A stretch of 60,314 bases of DNA from Pirellula sp. Its GTDB lineage: Bacteria; Planctomycetota; Planctomycetia; Pirellulales; Pirellulaceae. The translations under genes and the position numbers were made by a program. The stretch lies in contig JAIPFP010000003.1 of assembly GCA_021736575.1 (NCBI GenBank), positions 1 through 60,314 of the forward strand, given 5' to 3'. This document shows, piece by piece, positions 1 to 8,587 of the stretch; positions within the stretch are counted from its first letter, which is position 1, and every line of letters starts with the position of its first letter. The notes under the pieces were generated by a model, which was not told the origin of the DNA, searched no databases, and worked only from the letters and a program-made list of their open reading frames with translations.

Positions 1-707
1 CTGCTCAGAAACTGGCGATTTTGGCGCATCTTGCCTTTGGAGTTCGTGTTCGATGGCGCGAAATCTATCGACGTGGACTAGAGGCTTTTCATCTTGCCGA
101 CCTTCAGTATGCTGCCGAACTAGGCTATCGGATCAAACTCATAGCGACGGCTCAACTTCGAGACTGAGGCCTAGAATTGCACGTGTCTCCTACGTTGATT
201 CGCAAAGGGCGACCGCTTGCCGAAGTGCGCGGTGCCTACAACGCCGTGACGGTCGTGGGCGATGCGGTTGGAGATATGTTCTTTCATGGACAAGGGGCTG
301 GCCAGATGCCAACTGCTTCGGCGGTTGTGGCGGATATGATCGATACTGCCTCGGGACGCACGGATATCACATTCCGTAGACTTGAGTTGTGGTCCGATCG
401 CGAATCCAAGGTGGAATTGCTCCCTTACGAGCAAACAACCAGTCGCTACTACATGCGATTCTTTGTGGCGGACGAGCCAGGCGTTTTGTCGCAAATAACC
501 GGCATCTTGGGCAAGCACGGGATTTCAATCGCTTCGATTATTCAGCATGAGCCAACGAGTGAACAACATCCGAGACAAGTGCCGTTGGTCATCATGTCTC
601 ACGAAGCGAAAGAAAAAGCCGCGACGGCGGCCAATGAAGAGATTCGCAAGCTATCCAGTGTTGGTGATGAGTGCGTGAAGTTGCGTGTCGCCGAAGGTAG
701 CAAATAA
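1..707 (+). pseudogene. hom: homoserine dehydrogenase, C-terminal part, interrupted by in-frame TGA
   Basis: Homoserine dehydrogenase reduces aspartate semialdehyde to homoserine on the route to threonine and methionine. The gene enters from the left edge in frame 3. Bases 3-164 encode the family segment from AQKLAILAHLAFG to LGYRIKLIATAQLRD. The same frame resumes at 168 with GLELHVSPTLIRKGRPLAEV and runs through a C-terminal ACT domain (YYMRFFVADEPGVLSQITG) to TAA at 705-707. Between the two halves lies a TGA codon at 165-167. No frameshift is needed, so a single G-to-T change from GGA would explain it. TGA ends other genes here (apgM at 2005), so recoding is unlikely. The 177-707 part could only start at a TTG and would lack the catalytic domain. 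The family call is certain; whether the stop is a real mutation or a sequence error cannot be told. Confidence 0.85.
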
Positions 708-790
708 TACTCGATCGCAACGCTATCCACTCTTCCTGTGTCGATCACAACATTAATCATCGAATGAAGTTTCAATAAGGACGCAATGAA

Positions 791-2005
791 ATGAAATGGG
801 TCATCATCATACCGGACGGATGCGCAGACTACCCGGTTGAGTCGCTGGGAGGCAAGACGCCACTCCAGTTTGCAAACATACCCGCAATGGACGAAATCGC
901 TCGAATGGGTTTGGTCGGGCAAAGCGATAACGTACCTTTGCATTTTCCAGCGGGTAGCGAAGTGGCCAACATGTCGTTGATGGGTTACGATCCTAACCAA
1001 TTTTTCACCGGACGTGCCCCGATCGAAGCCGCAGCCCAAGGCATAGTGCTTGGGCCCGACGATTGGGCGATTCGATGCAATCTCGTTACGGTTGAGAATC
1101 AAGTCATGGTCGACTTCACAGCCGATCATATCAGTAGCGCTGAGGCCACAGAATTACTGCGAGCCATGCAGGAGAACGTAAATGATTCGACGCTAGAATT
1201 TGTGCCAGGCGTTAGCTATCGCAATCTGCTGATCTATCGAGGACGACCGGGAACGCCTTCGCCGTTCTCAAGCGATACCCGTACGAGCGCACCGCACGAC
1301 TTGACAGATGAAAGCGTGATCGATGATTTTGCCCGAGGACCAGGTTGCGATTTGCTTTGCAATTGGATGGCTCAGAGCGAATCCCTTTTTGCCGATCATC
1401 CTGTCAACAAGGCGAGAGTGATGCAAGGTAAACGACCTGCGACGACACTTTGGCTATGGGGGCTCGGTAAAACGCCTCAATTGGCTTCATTCCACTCCAA
1501 GTTTGGCATTCACGGTGCCATGATTACGGCGGTCGATTTGCTGCGTGGCTTGGCCGCTCTTGTGGGCTGGGATCGCATTGAAGTCGAGGGTGCCACGGGC
1601 TATCTCGATACAAACTATGCTGGCAAAGGGGCAGCGGCGATCGAAGCTCTAAAGACGCATGACGTTGTCTGCGTTCATGTCGAGGCGACGGACGAAGCCA
1701 GCCATGAAGGGAGAGTCGATGAAAAAGTCAAAGCGTTGGAAGCCATCGATCGCCACATCGTTGGCCCAATCCATCAGGCCTTGCAAAAGCAGGGTGAGTA
1801 TCGCATTTTTGTCATGCCAGATCACCCGACACCTGTCAACACGAAGAAACACTCGCATGGATGGGTTCCGTTTACGGCTTGCGGGACCGGTATTAAGAAA
1901 GACGGAAGCACGACCTACGATGAATTGTCAGCCGAAAAATCTGGATTAAGGTTTGAGCGTGGTTGGGAGTTGATTCCCAAATTCATTCAAGGCGAGTTGA
2001 GTTGA
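791..2005 (+). CDS. archaeal-type phosphoglycerate mutase family protein, probable homoserine kinase substitute
   Basis: This 404-residue protein belongs to the alkaline-phosphatase-fold, cofactor-independent phosphoglycerate mutase family of archaeal type (ApgM, COG3635). The N-terminus MKWVIIIPDGCADYP carries the metal-binding Asp. Further marks are GSEVANMSLMGYDP (the nucleophile Ser region), VHVEATDEASHEG and MPDHPTPVNTKKHSHGWVPF (metal-ligand Asp and His residues). It lies between homoserine dehydrogenase and aspartokinase on the same strand, and no thrB gene is visible. Members in such threonine-operon settings have been proposed to phosphorylate homoserine rather than act in glycolysis. 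The family call is firm; the homoserine kinase role is inferred from context. The start at 791 is preceded by AAGGAC about 10 bases upstream. Confidence 0.85.
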   Translation: MKWVIIIPDGCADYPVESLGGKTPLQFANIPAMDEIARMGLVGQSDNVPLHFPAGSEVANMSLMGYDPNQFFTGRAPIEAAAQGIVLGPDDWAIRCNLVTVENQVMVDFTADHISSAEATELLRAMQENVNDSTLEFVPGVSYRNLLIYRGRPGTPSPFSSDTRTSAPHDLTDESVIDDFARGPGCDLLCNWMAQSESLFADHPVNKARVMQGKRPATTLWLWGLGKTPQLASFHSKFGIHGAMITAVDLLRGLAALVGWDRIEVEGATGYLDTNYAGKGAAAIEALKTHDVVCVHVEATDEASHEGRVDEKVKALEAIDRHIVGPIHQALQKQGEYRIFVMPDHPTPVNTKKHSHGWVPFTACGTGIKKDGSTTYDELSAEKSGLRFERGWELIPKFIQGELS

Positions 2006-2085
2006 CGGCTCGAGCCGATCCTGTCGAGTGTTTGGGTAGTTTAGGCCCCAACTAGTTATCAGTTTGGAAAACGGTAGAAAAAGAT

Positions 2086-3864
2086 ATGCCATTAATTGTT
2101 CAAAAGTTTGGTGGAACAAGCGTTGCCACTCCAGAGAAGATACAAGCTGCAGCTCGAAAGGCGATTCGGGCACAGCAAGAGGGCAATCAAGTTGTCGTCG
2201 TAGTCAGCGCGATGGGACACAACACCGACCACCTGATCGAATTGGCCAAGCAGGTCAACGAAGATCCGCCGGCTCGCGAAATGGATATGCTCTTGAGCAC
2301 GGGTGAGCAAGTCAGTGTTGCACTGATGGCGATGGCCGTGCATCGATTCGGTCACAAGGCTGTTTCGCTCACCGGTGCACAGATGGGAATACGAACCGAC
2401 AACTCGTTCACCAAGGCTCGTATCAAGACGATTTCAACCGAGCGCATTCGACGCTTGCTCGACGACGGAAATATTGTCATCGCGGCTGGCTTTCAGGGCG
2501 TGGATGATGACCTCAACATCACCACGCTTGGGCGCGGAGGGAGCGACACAACCGCAGTTTCATTGGCGGCCGTTCTTCGGGCGGACGCCTGCGAGATTTA
2601 TACGGACGTCGATGGAGTCTATACAACCGATCCAAGGTTGTTGCCGGAGGCTCGCCAAATGGGACAGATCAGTTACGACGAGATGCTAGAGCTAGCCAGT
2701 CTGGGGGCCGGCGTCATGCACAATCGTTCTATCGAATTTGCCAAGAAATTCAACGTGCCAATTCGAGTTCGAAGCAGTTTTTCGGATGCACCTGGATCGA
2801 TGATCGTGTCGGAACCAGAGTCCTCAACGGTTGCTGTTTGTGGGGCTGCTCTGACCAAAAACGAAGCTCGCATAACGATCTTGGGTGTGCCCGACAAACC
2901 TGGGTCCAGCTTCGAAATCTTCAAACGACTCGCCGATCGTAAAATAACGGTCGATATGATTGTTCAGAACATTGGTGAAGGAGCCTTGGCCGATATTTCA
3001 TTCACGGTTCCAAACGAAGAATTGAAAGATGCGTTAAAAGCGGTCAAGGAGGCGGTTTCGGTGATCGGTGCAACGGGCGTAACTCACGATGATGCGGTCG
3101 CGAAAATCTCGGTGGTTGGTATTGGCATGGCCGCTCAAACAGGAGTCGCTCAGCGCATGTTCGAATCGCTTGCAGCGGCAGGCATCAATATCCAAATGAT
3201 CACCACCAGCGAGATCAAAATCAGCGTGCTCGTTCAACGATCGGAAGCGACGCCAGCTTTGAGAGCCGTTCACCATGCGTTCGGACTTCATCTAAAGCCC
3301 TCGGATGCCAATCAATGGCAAATCGGTCAAAAACCGAACAACGATCTCAGCGCTAGCGATATCATCGAGAGGCTTCGCAGTTCCAACATGGAACAGTTGA
3401 CACTGCTCGACATTTCGATGGTTGGAGATCAAGCGCGAGTAACCCTTTCAGGCGTTCCTGATACTCCAGGTCTTGCAGAGAAGGTCTTTAAGCACGTTGC
3501 GGATGCAGGCGTTTTTGTGGACATGATCGTTCAGAGTTGCGATGGCTATCAGGGCGAAACCAGCATCAGCTTCACCGTACCTGAATCGCAAATGGACCAC
3601 TGCATGAAAGTCTTGGAAGCAATGGATTGCAAGTTCCGCAAAATAAGCGGATCGATGGATATCGCAAAACTTTCTGTCAGCGGCATCGGCTTGCGAAGTC
3701 ACACGAGCGTGGCTATCGCGATGTTCAAGTCGCTAGCGGACTCGGGTATCAATGTCCTAATGATCAACACGAGCGAGTTGCGCGTCAACGTCGTCATCGA
3801 TGGCAGGCATGGCGACGTGGGACTCGCTTGTCTTCAGAAGACATTTGCGGCCTCGTTGCTCTAA
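2086..3864 (+). CDS. lysC: aspartokinase with four ACT domains
   Basis: Aspartokinase phosphorylates aspartate, the first step to lysine, threonine and methionine. The 592-residue protein starts with the nucleotide/aspartate-binding KFGGTSV motif (residues 7-13). It has the kinase-domain segment TLGRGGSDTTAVSLAA near residue 150 and YTDVDGVYTTDPR near 173. After about residue 255 it carries two tandem pairs of ACT domains, each pair opening with a GVPDxPG motif (near residues 270 and 455). Enzymes with two ACT domains are about 400-470 residues long. The duplicated four-ACT arrangement is known from cyanobacterial and some planctomycete aspartokinases and implies feedback control by end-product amino acids. 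It is the third gene of the hom-apgM-lysC group, 80 bases after apgM. Confidence 0.95.
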   Translation: MPLIVQKFGGTSVATPEKIQAAARKAIRAQQEGNQVVVVVSAMGHNTDHLIELAKQVNEDPPAREMDMLLSTGEQVSVALMAMAVHRFGHKAVSLTGAQMGIRTDNSFTKARIKTISTERIRRLLDDGNIVIAAGFQGVDDDLNITTLGRGGSDTTAVSLAAVLRADACEIYTDVDGVYTTDPRLLPEARQMGQISYDEMLELASLGAGVMHNRSIEFAKKFNVPIRVRSSFSDAPGSMIVSEPESSTVAVCGAALTKNEARITILGVPDKPGSSFEIFKRLADRKITVDMIVQNIGEGALADISFTVPNEELKDALKAVKEAVSVIGATGVTHDDAVAKISVVGIGMAAQTGVAQRMFESLAAAGINIQMITTSEIKISVLVQRSEATPALRAVHHAFGLHLKPSDANQWQIGQKPNNDLSASDIIERLRSSNMEQLTLLDISMVGDQARVTLSGVPDTPGLAEKVFKHVADAGVFVDMIVQSCDGYQGETSISFTVPESQMDHCMKVLEAMDCKFRKISGSMDIAKLSVSGIGLRSHTSVAIAMFKSLADSGINVLMINTSELRVNVVIDGRHGDVGLACLQKTFAASLL

Positions 3865-3890
3865 GGCGATCGGCAGCGCAAAGACGACCA

Positions 3891-3951
3891 CGTAGACCAG
3901 GGTGCCAGCCTGTATTGCCATGCAAAACACAGGCTAGCAGCCTGGTCTACG
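3891..3951. repeat. palindromic intergenic repeat (GTAGACCAGG family)
   Basis: Two arms of about 22 bases (GTAGACCAGGGTGCCAGCC and GGCTAGCAGCCTGGTCTAC) surround a short loop between the convergent lysC and anti-sigma genes. A diverged copy of the same family lies at 41441-41498. The transcript would form a long hairpin, so it may end both converging transcripts. There is no T-run. Confidence 0.75.
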
Positions 3952-3964
3952 GGCCAGCCACCGA

Positions 3965-5239
3965 CTAGGGTCTTGGATTCCCACGCGGACGCGATCGGAG
4001 AATGAATTCCTCTACATTTCGGCGGGTCTGTTGTGGATCGGCAAGATCCAGGCGTTCCCGAAAATCGCGATCCATCTTGTCATAGGCGTCGATCAACATC
4101 TGGGTACTGCTCGTGCGACTAGGGTCGAGCCAAGAGCTAAGCACTTTGAGCTGATCATTCTTGCTGACGCCTTCGAGAAGGCTCCTGCCTGTGTCGGAAA
4201 GTGATTGAGCGAGTGAGGCGACAAGATCGCTTTGGTTTTCCATTTGGAAACCGCGTTCCAATAGGCGCCGACTCCAAAGGGTCGATAGCAAATCCTTTGT
4301 TTCAAAGGAACGCGTAGGTTGTAGCTCTTCCAAGAGTGCGGGGCGGAAAAATTTGTTATTCCATTCGTCAAGCGCCTTTGCGTCCTCGGGTGAGATTTGC
4401 GTTGCGTAGACTCGTGCTGCGGCAAAGCAAAGCTTTTCTTTAAGATACGCCGTCTTCTGGTCTTGATTCAGCACATCCAAATCCGATCGATCCGCACTTG
4501 AAAAACTGTCGATCACCAGACCAATGACATGGATCGTCTCTTGGATCTGCTCGCTATCGGGACGGTTTTCGATTTGGGATTCAATCGACGAAAGCCGGGC
4601 GTAGGTATCCCGATCCAGTTTATCTAGGGCTTCGCGCCGATTGGCAAGTTTGCCAATTTGAAGAGGAGTTAGGTTCTCAATCCAAGCCTTTCGCTCCGCG
4701 ATCGATTTTGGAACGGCCGGTACGAGCCTGTCCCGATTCTGATTTTTCAGGATATCAATGGCAGCTTTCTGTTCACTCAGTTTGATGGCAATGCTGAGTT
4801 CATTAATGCCGCTCATGCCGGGCAGACCAGCGATCAAACCGAGGTCCCGCAGCTCTTGATTCGTTTTTAGCCATCGCAAACCAAACCCAGACGCAATGCC
4901 GGTTACCAAGAATAGACCGACCAAGATTAGCACATGCGGCAACGCCCACCAATCGGCCTTGTTCGTTGGCTTGACGATCGAATTGACAACGTGCGATTGA
5001 GTGACGGAAAGATCCTTAATGACTAATTCCAAAGTACTCCGGGTAAAACGCTGGTTATGCGGCGTTTCGGGTAGCTCATCGAGAAGATCGTATGCTTTGC
5101 GCAACTCGGCCAACCGCACACGAAGCCCCTCGTCGTCCACTAAGCGATTCTCGATCCTCGATGCCTCTTCTGCGGAGAGTTCGCCATCCAGGTAAGCTGT
5201 CAATTGTTCGTCTACGGATTCCAAATCTGCGGGATTCAT
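3965..5239 (-). CDS. membrane-anchored anti-sigma factor, large type
   Basis: The N-terminus (ESVDEQLTAYLDGELSAEEA, then ENRLVDDEG) is the short helical anti-sigma head seen in many planctomycete regulators, here without the His and Cys residues of a zinc-binding ZAS domain. A single membrane span lies near residues 102-122 (HVLILVGLFLVTGIASGFGL). About 300 residues of charged, helix-rich sequence of unknown fold follow, presumably outside the cytoplasm. The start ATG overlaps the TGA of the upstream ECF sigma gene (ATGA), so the two are translated as a pair. The inferred role is to hold that sigma factor inactive at the membrane. The signal sensed is unknown. Confidence 0.8.
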   Translation of the reverse strand: MNPADLESVDEQLTAYLDGELSAEEASRIENRLVDDEGLRVRLAELRKAYDLLDELPETPHNQRFTRSTLELVIKDLSVTQSHVVNSIVKPTNKADWWALPHVLILVGLFLVTGIASGFGLRWLKTNQELRDLGLIAGLPGMSGINELSIAIKLSEQKAAIDILKNQNRDRLVPAVPKSIAERKAWIENLTPLQIGKLANRREALDKLDRDTYARLSSIESQIENRPDSEQIQETIHVIGLVIDSFSSADRSDLDVLNQDQKTAYLKEKLCFAAARVYATQISPEDAKALDEWNNKFFRPALLEELQPTRSFETKDLLSTLWSRRLLERGFQMENQSDLVASLAQSLSDTGRSLLEGVSKNDQLKVLSSWLDPSRTSSTQMLIDAYDKMDRDFRERLDLADPQQTRRNVEEFILRSRPRGNPRP

Positions 5240-5943
5240 TCCTTTTCACCCTTGTGGATGGAGTTGCGGCTACCGGGCTTATCGGTTTGGGATTCGTCTC
5301 CTGGCTTGGAACTACCGGGCAGCAAGCCCTCAGCCAAATACGGATCCAGCAGGTTTTTCAAGCTGATTCTTGCGCGACTGAGCAACGATTTAATTGCTTG
5401 GACGCTTAGCCCCATCGTCTCGGAAATCTCTTGGTAGCTCATGCCCTCAAACTTGCTGAGCATTAAGGCTGTCCGTTGACGCTCACCCAACGCTTGCAGT
5501 CCTTGCAAAATAATGCTGGAACGCTCGGCATGTTCGAGGCTTCGCGATGGCTGAAAACCGCTCGGAGCGATCGCAATACTCTCGATGATGACGCCGGTTG
5601 ATGTCGTGTTTTCGTTTCTGGAAAGCTGATATTCTCGGCGATTTGCGTTATCGCGAATGTGGTTGGATGCGATGTTGTTGGCTATTCGATAGAGCCAAGT
5701 GGTAAATTTGGCGGTTGGCATGTAGGTTTTTCGAGCCTTGTAAACTCGTAAAAAGACGTCTTGGGCGAGATCTTCCGACTGCTGGACGTTGTTCACCCAC
5801 CCTTGCATGAAGCGTTGAATTTTGCCTTGATGCCGGTCGACAAGCATCTCAAACGCCACGGCATCATCGTCGCGAACGCGCAGCATCAAGGCAACGTCAG
5901 GATCTAAAGCTGCGTTTTCCAATGGGTTTGGCGAGTTGGACAA
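5236..5943 (-). CDS. ECF sigma-70 family RNA polymerase sigma factor
   Basis: This 235-residue ECF sigma factor has a region 2 (DAVAFEMLVDRHQGKIQRF, then SEDLAQDVFLRVYKAR and TTWLYRIANNIASNHIRD) that contacts core polymerase and the -10 element. It also has a region 4 helix-turn-helix (LGERQRTALMLSKFEGMSY, then QEISETMGLSVQAIKSLLSR) for -35 recognition. The tail after residue about 195 is polar and low in complexity. The frame has no ATG. The only plausible start is TTG at 5941-5943, because a TAA lies nine codons further upstream. It is translationally coupled to the downstream anti-sigma gene. Confidence 0.9.
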   Translation of the reverse strand: MSNSPNPLENAALDPDVALMLRVRDDDAVAFEMLVDRHQGKIQRFMQGWVNNVQQSEDLAQDVFLRVYKARKTYMPTAKFTTWLYRIANNIASNHIRDNANRREYQLSRNENTTSTGVIIESIAIAPSGFQPSRSLEHAERSSIILQGLQALGERQRTALMLSKFEGMSYQEISETMGLSVQAIKSLLSRARISLKNLLDPYLAEGLLPGSSKPGDESQTDKPGSRNSIHKGEKE

Positions 5944-6330
5944 AGTATTCTTCGAAGCAAAAGTTAGGTTATCCCTGAAATTGAACCCGGTTGAGCACCA
6001 AAGGTTTTGAAGCCAATGTACTTCTAGACCATTTTCTTATGATAGCCTTCGCAAATCCAGGGCAAACAAGAAACTCGCCCCCCCCTTTGTCGAACTCCGC
6101 CCTCCAAGAACTGCGTCAAAGTAGTAGGCACATTCCATGTGCCGTCCACCTGGAATCTTGATTGGGACGTCGCGCGGAACTAGGTTTCCCTGAAAATAAT
6201 CTATTTGTTGCCAAAAGTTCCAAATCGGATCCTTGACAACTGACTCTATCGCGCTACGATCCCACTTAAGTCTTTGAAATTGGCTGGTGTTCTTTTGAGC
6301 GGTTGGCGTTCTCAGATAAGGATTGGTTCG
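5944..6330. other. divergent intergenic region
   Basis: The 387 bases separate the minus-strand sigma gene from the plus-strand beta-propeller gene. Apart from a sigma-70-like promoter at 6233-6260 and a run of nine C at 6079-6087, no gene, RNA or strong repeat is visible. The long minus-strand reading frame crossing it has no recognisable protein features. Confidence 0.5.
6233..6260 (+). promoter_or_regulatory. sigma-70-like promoter of the beta-propeller gene
   Basis: TTGACA at 6233-6238 and TACGAT at 6255-6260 are separated by 16 bases, about 70 bases upstream of the chosen ATG at 6331. Prediction only. Confidence 0.4.
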
Positions 6331-7569
6331 ATGCATCGTCGTTCGTTTGTGGCTTCTGCCTGCGCGGTCGGATTGTTGAATTTGGTAAGCAATGGCCTCG
6401 GGGAAGATGCTTCTCAGTGGCAAAATTGGAGGGGACCCAATCGCGACGGTCTGTTGTCTGGGGCCGTTTGGCCGGATTCTCTTGACGAAAACACGCTCAA
6501 GAGTCGCTGGGTCCATCCGCTTGGCGATAGTTATTCTGGTCCAGTGTTTACGCTGAAATCGGTTTTCACTACCGAAAGCAAGGCTGGCAAAGAACGCGTA
6601 TTGAGTTTCGCTCGGTCGAACGGACAAATCGAGTGGCAGTATGACTGGGATGGAACTCATAGCGTCCCTTTCTTTGCAGCCCGGAACGGCAGTTGGATCC
6701 GATCGACGCCGGCAACCGACGGAAAGCGGCTCTTCGTGGGAGGGATCCGCGACGTTTTAGTGGCGCTCGATTGTGAGTCGGGTTCTGAAATTTGGCGAGT
6801 CGACTTTGCCAAAACTGCAGGTAAAGTGCCCGACTTCGGCATGGTCTGCTCACCGCTCGTCGACGGCGGCGACCTCTATATCCAGGCAGGCAAAGGGGTC
6901 CATAAAATGAATGCTGCTGATGGTTCCATCGTTTGGTCATCGCTTGGCGATAGCGGCGACATCATGAGCAGCGGTGCATTCTCGTCGCCGATCATTCAAA
7001 CGATCAACGGCAAACGACAACTTGTCGTCCAAACAAGAACGAAGCTAGCGGGACTTGATTTGGCAACTGGAAGTGCCCTCTGGACCTACGAGGTGACCGC
7101 CTTCCGAGGTATGAATATTCTCACACCGACGATATGGGACAACGCGATCTTTACAAGCAGCTACGGCGGTCGATCGCTGCTGCTCAATGTCCCCAACAAC
7201 GCCTCCACCAACGTCCGTTGGGAAAACAAGCTAGAGGGCTATATGTCTTCCCCGATCGTGATCGATCATTTCGTTTACATGCATTTAAAGAACAAACGAT
7301 TCGCTTGTATGGATTTGGAAACCGGTAAAGAGCTTTGGGTGACTAAACCTTTTGGCGAATATTGGAGCATGGTCTCCAACGGCAAACGAATCTTGGCTCT
7401 CGATCAAAGTGGTAAGCTACGATTGATCGCGCACAACCCGTCGGAGTTCGAGCTCCTATCCGAACGGCGGGTTACTGAGAACGAAGCATGGGCGCATGTG
7501 GCTGTTTCCGGCAACCAAATCGCCATTCGATCGCAGAAAACGATCGAGCTCTTTGACTGGAAACTCTAG
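6331..7569 (+). CDS. exported PQQ-binding-like beta-propeller protein
   Basis: The protein (412 residues from the ATG at 6331) begins MHRRSFVASACAVGLLNLVS, a signal peptide with a twin-arginine-like start. WQNWRGPNRDGLL follows, the entry motif of planctomycete PQQ-like WD proteins. Repeats such as RLFVGGIRDVLVALDCESGS and RFACMDLETGKELWVT are blades of the quinoprotein-type beta-propeller (pyrrolo-quinoline family). Such proteins are usually periplasmic and often not enzymes, and no catalytic residues could be assigned. A longer frame back to a TTG at 6274 exists, but the ATG gives a proper signal peptide and is preceded by AAGG. It stands alone, convergent with hemQ. Confidence 0.85.
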   Translation: MHRRSFVASACAVGLLNLVSNGLGEDASQWQNWRGPNRDGLLSGAVWPDSLDENTLKSRWVHPLGDSYSGPVFTLKSVFTTESKAGKERVLSFARSNGQIEWQYDWDGTHSVPFFAARNGSWIRSTPATDGKRLFVGGIRDVLVALDCESGSEIWRVDFAKTAGKVPDFGMVCSPLVDGGDLYIQAGKGVHKMNAADGSIVWSSLGDSGDIMSSGAFSSPIIQTINGKRQLVVQTRTKLAGLDLATGSALWTYEVTAFRGMNILTPTIWDNAIFTSSYGGRSLLLNVPNNASTNVRWENKLEGYMSSPIVIDHFVYMHLKNKRFACMDLETGKELWVTKPFGEYWSMVSNGKRILALDQSGKLRLIAHNPSEFELLSERRVTENEAWAHVAVSGNQIAIRSQKTIELFDWKL

Positions 7570-7616
7570 TGCTTTGAGCAACTTAGATTTTGGGGTTGGC
7601 GAAAAATTGTAGAACG

Positions 7617-7653
7617 ATTGTCCTCAATCGTTTTGCAAGCAATTGAGGACAAT
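7617..7653. repeat. inverted repeat between convergent genes
   Basis: ATTGTCCTCAAT (7617-7628) and ATTGAGGACAAT (7642-7653) form a perfect 12-bp stem with a 13-base loop. It lies between the stop of the beta-propeller gene and the end of hemQ. A possible bidirectional terminator without a T-run. Confidence 0.65.
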
Positions 7654-7693
7654 TGCTCCACTCTTCGACTCCATTTTTAATCTGGACAAAGCT

Positions 7694-8536
7694 CTAGATG
7701 CAGCAGTGGTCCAAGATGTCTGGTGCGCCTGCCAAGTAGCCAGTATAGAACGATCCGAATTGCCCAAAGCGAGCGCTAGCTGAATCATAACGCATGGTAT
7801 AAACGATCTCTTTCAAGTACTGTGGGTTTCGAGCCCAAAGCGTGACTCCCCACTCCCAATCGTCAAGCCCCACAGACGCGGTCACCAATTGAGTCACTCG
7901 ACCTGCGAAAGCCATCCCGCTTTGAGCGTGTTCCGCCATCATCTCCGTGCGCGACGAAAAAGGTTCCAGGAACCAATTCGCCCCAACGTTCCGCACTTTG
8001 TTCATTGGATAAAAACACATGGCTGGCCAAAGAGGGAACTCGGGTGCGATCCGCTGAGCATGCATCGCTGGCAACCGTTTTTCATACGAAGCCACCTTGG
8101 CTTGAAAGGTTGCTGATTGGGCATCCTCGCCGCTGCGAATGAGTTTAGCTGCATACTGATCTTTGTTTGGAAGATACTCGCTAATTTCAGACATCGAAAC
8201 AAACGAATAAACCGCCTCGATTGCCGCCCCGAGCTTTGAGCTCATGATTCGTTGATGAACACGATCAATTCGCAGAGGATCGGGATCCATCATGACCGTC
8301 GCAAAGTCGGCTTTGTGTCCACTCACGATAAAGGATTGAAGTCGAATTGGACGCGCGTCCTTAAGTGGATCGATGGCTGCCGAAAATTCCGCCTTGGCAG
8401 CGTGAACCACGGAAGCACCCATGCCGGCCAACACATCGCGCCGCCAGCGATAAAAATAGTGACCGCAGTGCAATCCTTGAATCGGTACGACTGAGGGTTC
8501 AGGCAAAGAAACTGCAGAACTGTGTGGATAACTCAT
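7694..8536 (-). CDS. hemQ: coproheme decarboxylase / chlorite dismutase-family protein
   Basis: HemQ oxidatively decarboxylates Fe-coproporphyrin III to heme b, the last step of the coproporphyrin-dependent heme pathway. The 280-residue protein carries the YPMNKVR motif, whose Tyr is catalytic in coproheme decarboxylases. The proximal-His region follows (AEHAQSGMAFAG), then VGLDDWEWGVTLWA and the MRYDSASARFGQFGSFYTG block typical of this family. Chlorite dismutases have an Arg in the distal pocket and lack the YPM motif, so heme synthesis is the better call. The short N-terminal stretch before VVPIQGLHCGHYFYRW is normal for the family. No other heme gene is adjacent; hemW lies 17 kb away. Confidence 0.85.
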   Translation of the reverse strand: MSYPHSSAVSLPEPSVVPIQGLHCGHYFYRWRRDVLAGMGASVVHAAKAEFSAAIDPLKDARPIRLQSFIVSGHKADFATVMMDPDPLRIDRVHQRIMSSKLGAAIEAVYSFVSMSEISEYLPNKDQYAAKLIRSGEDAQSATFQAKVASYEKRLPAMHAQRIAPEFPLWPAMCFYPMNKVRNVGANWFLEPFSSRTEMMAEHAQSGMAFAGRVTQLVTASVGLDDWEWGVTLWARNPQYLKEIVYTMRYDSASARFGQFGSFYTGYLAGAPDILDHCCI

Positions 8537-8587
8537 AGAATAACTAAAACTTAAAGTCGAAAGGAAATCAAACCGGCGGACAGATCC

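Noticed and set aside
165..167. TGA as a selenocysteine or recoded codon in hom
   Set aside because: The family has no Cys or selenocysteine there, no SECIS-like hairpin is evident, and TGA ends other genes in the window.
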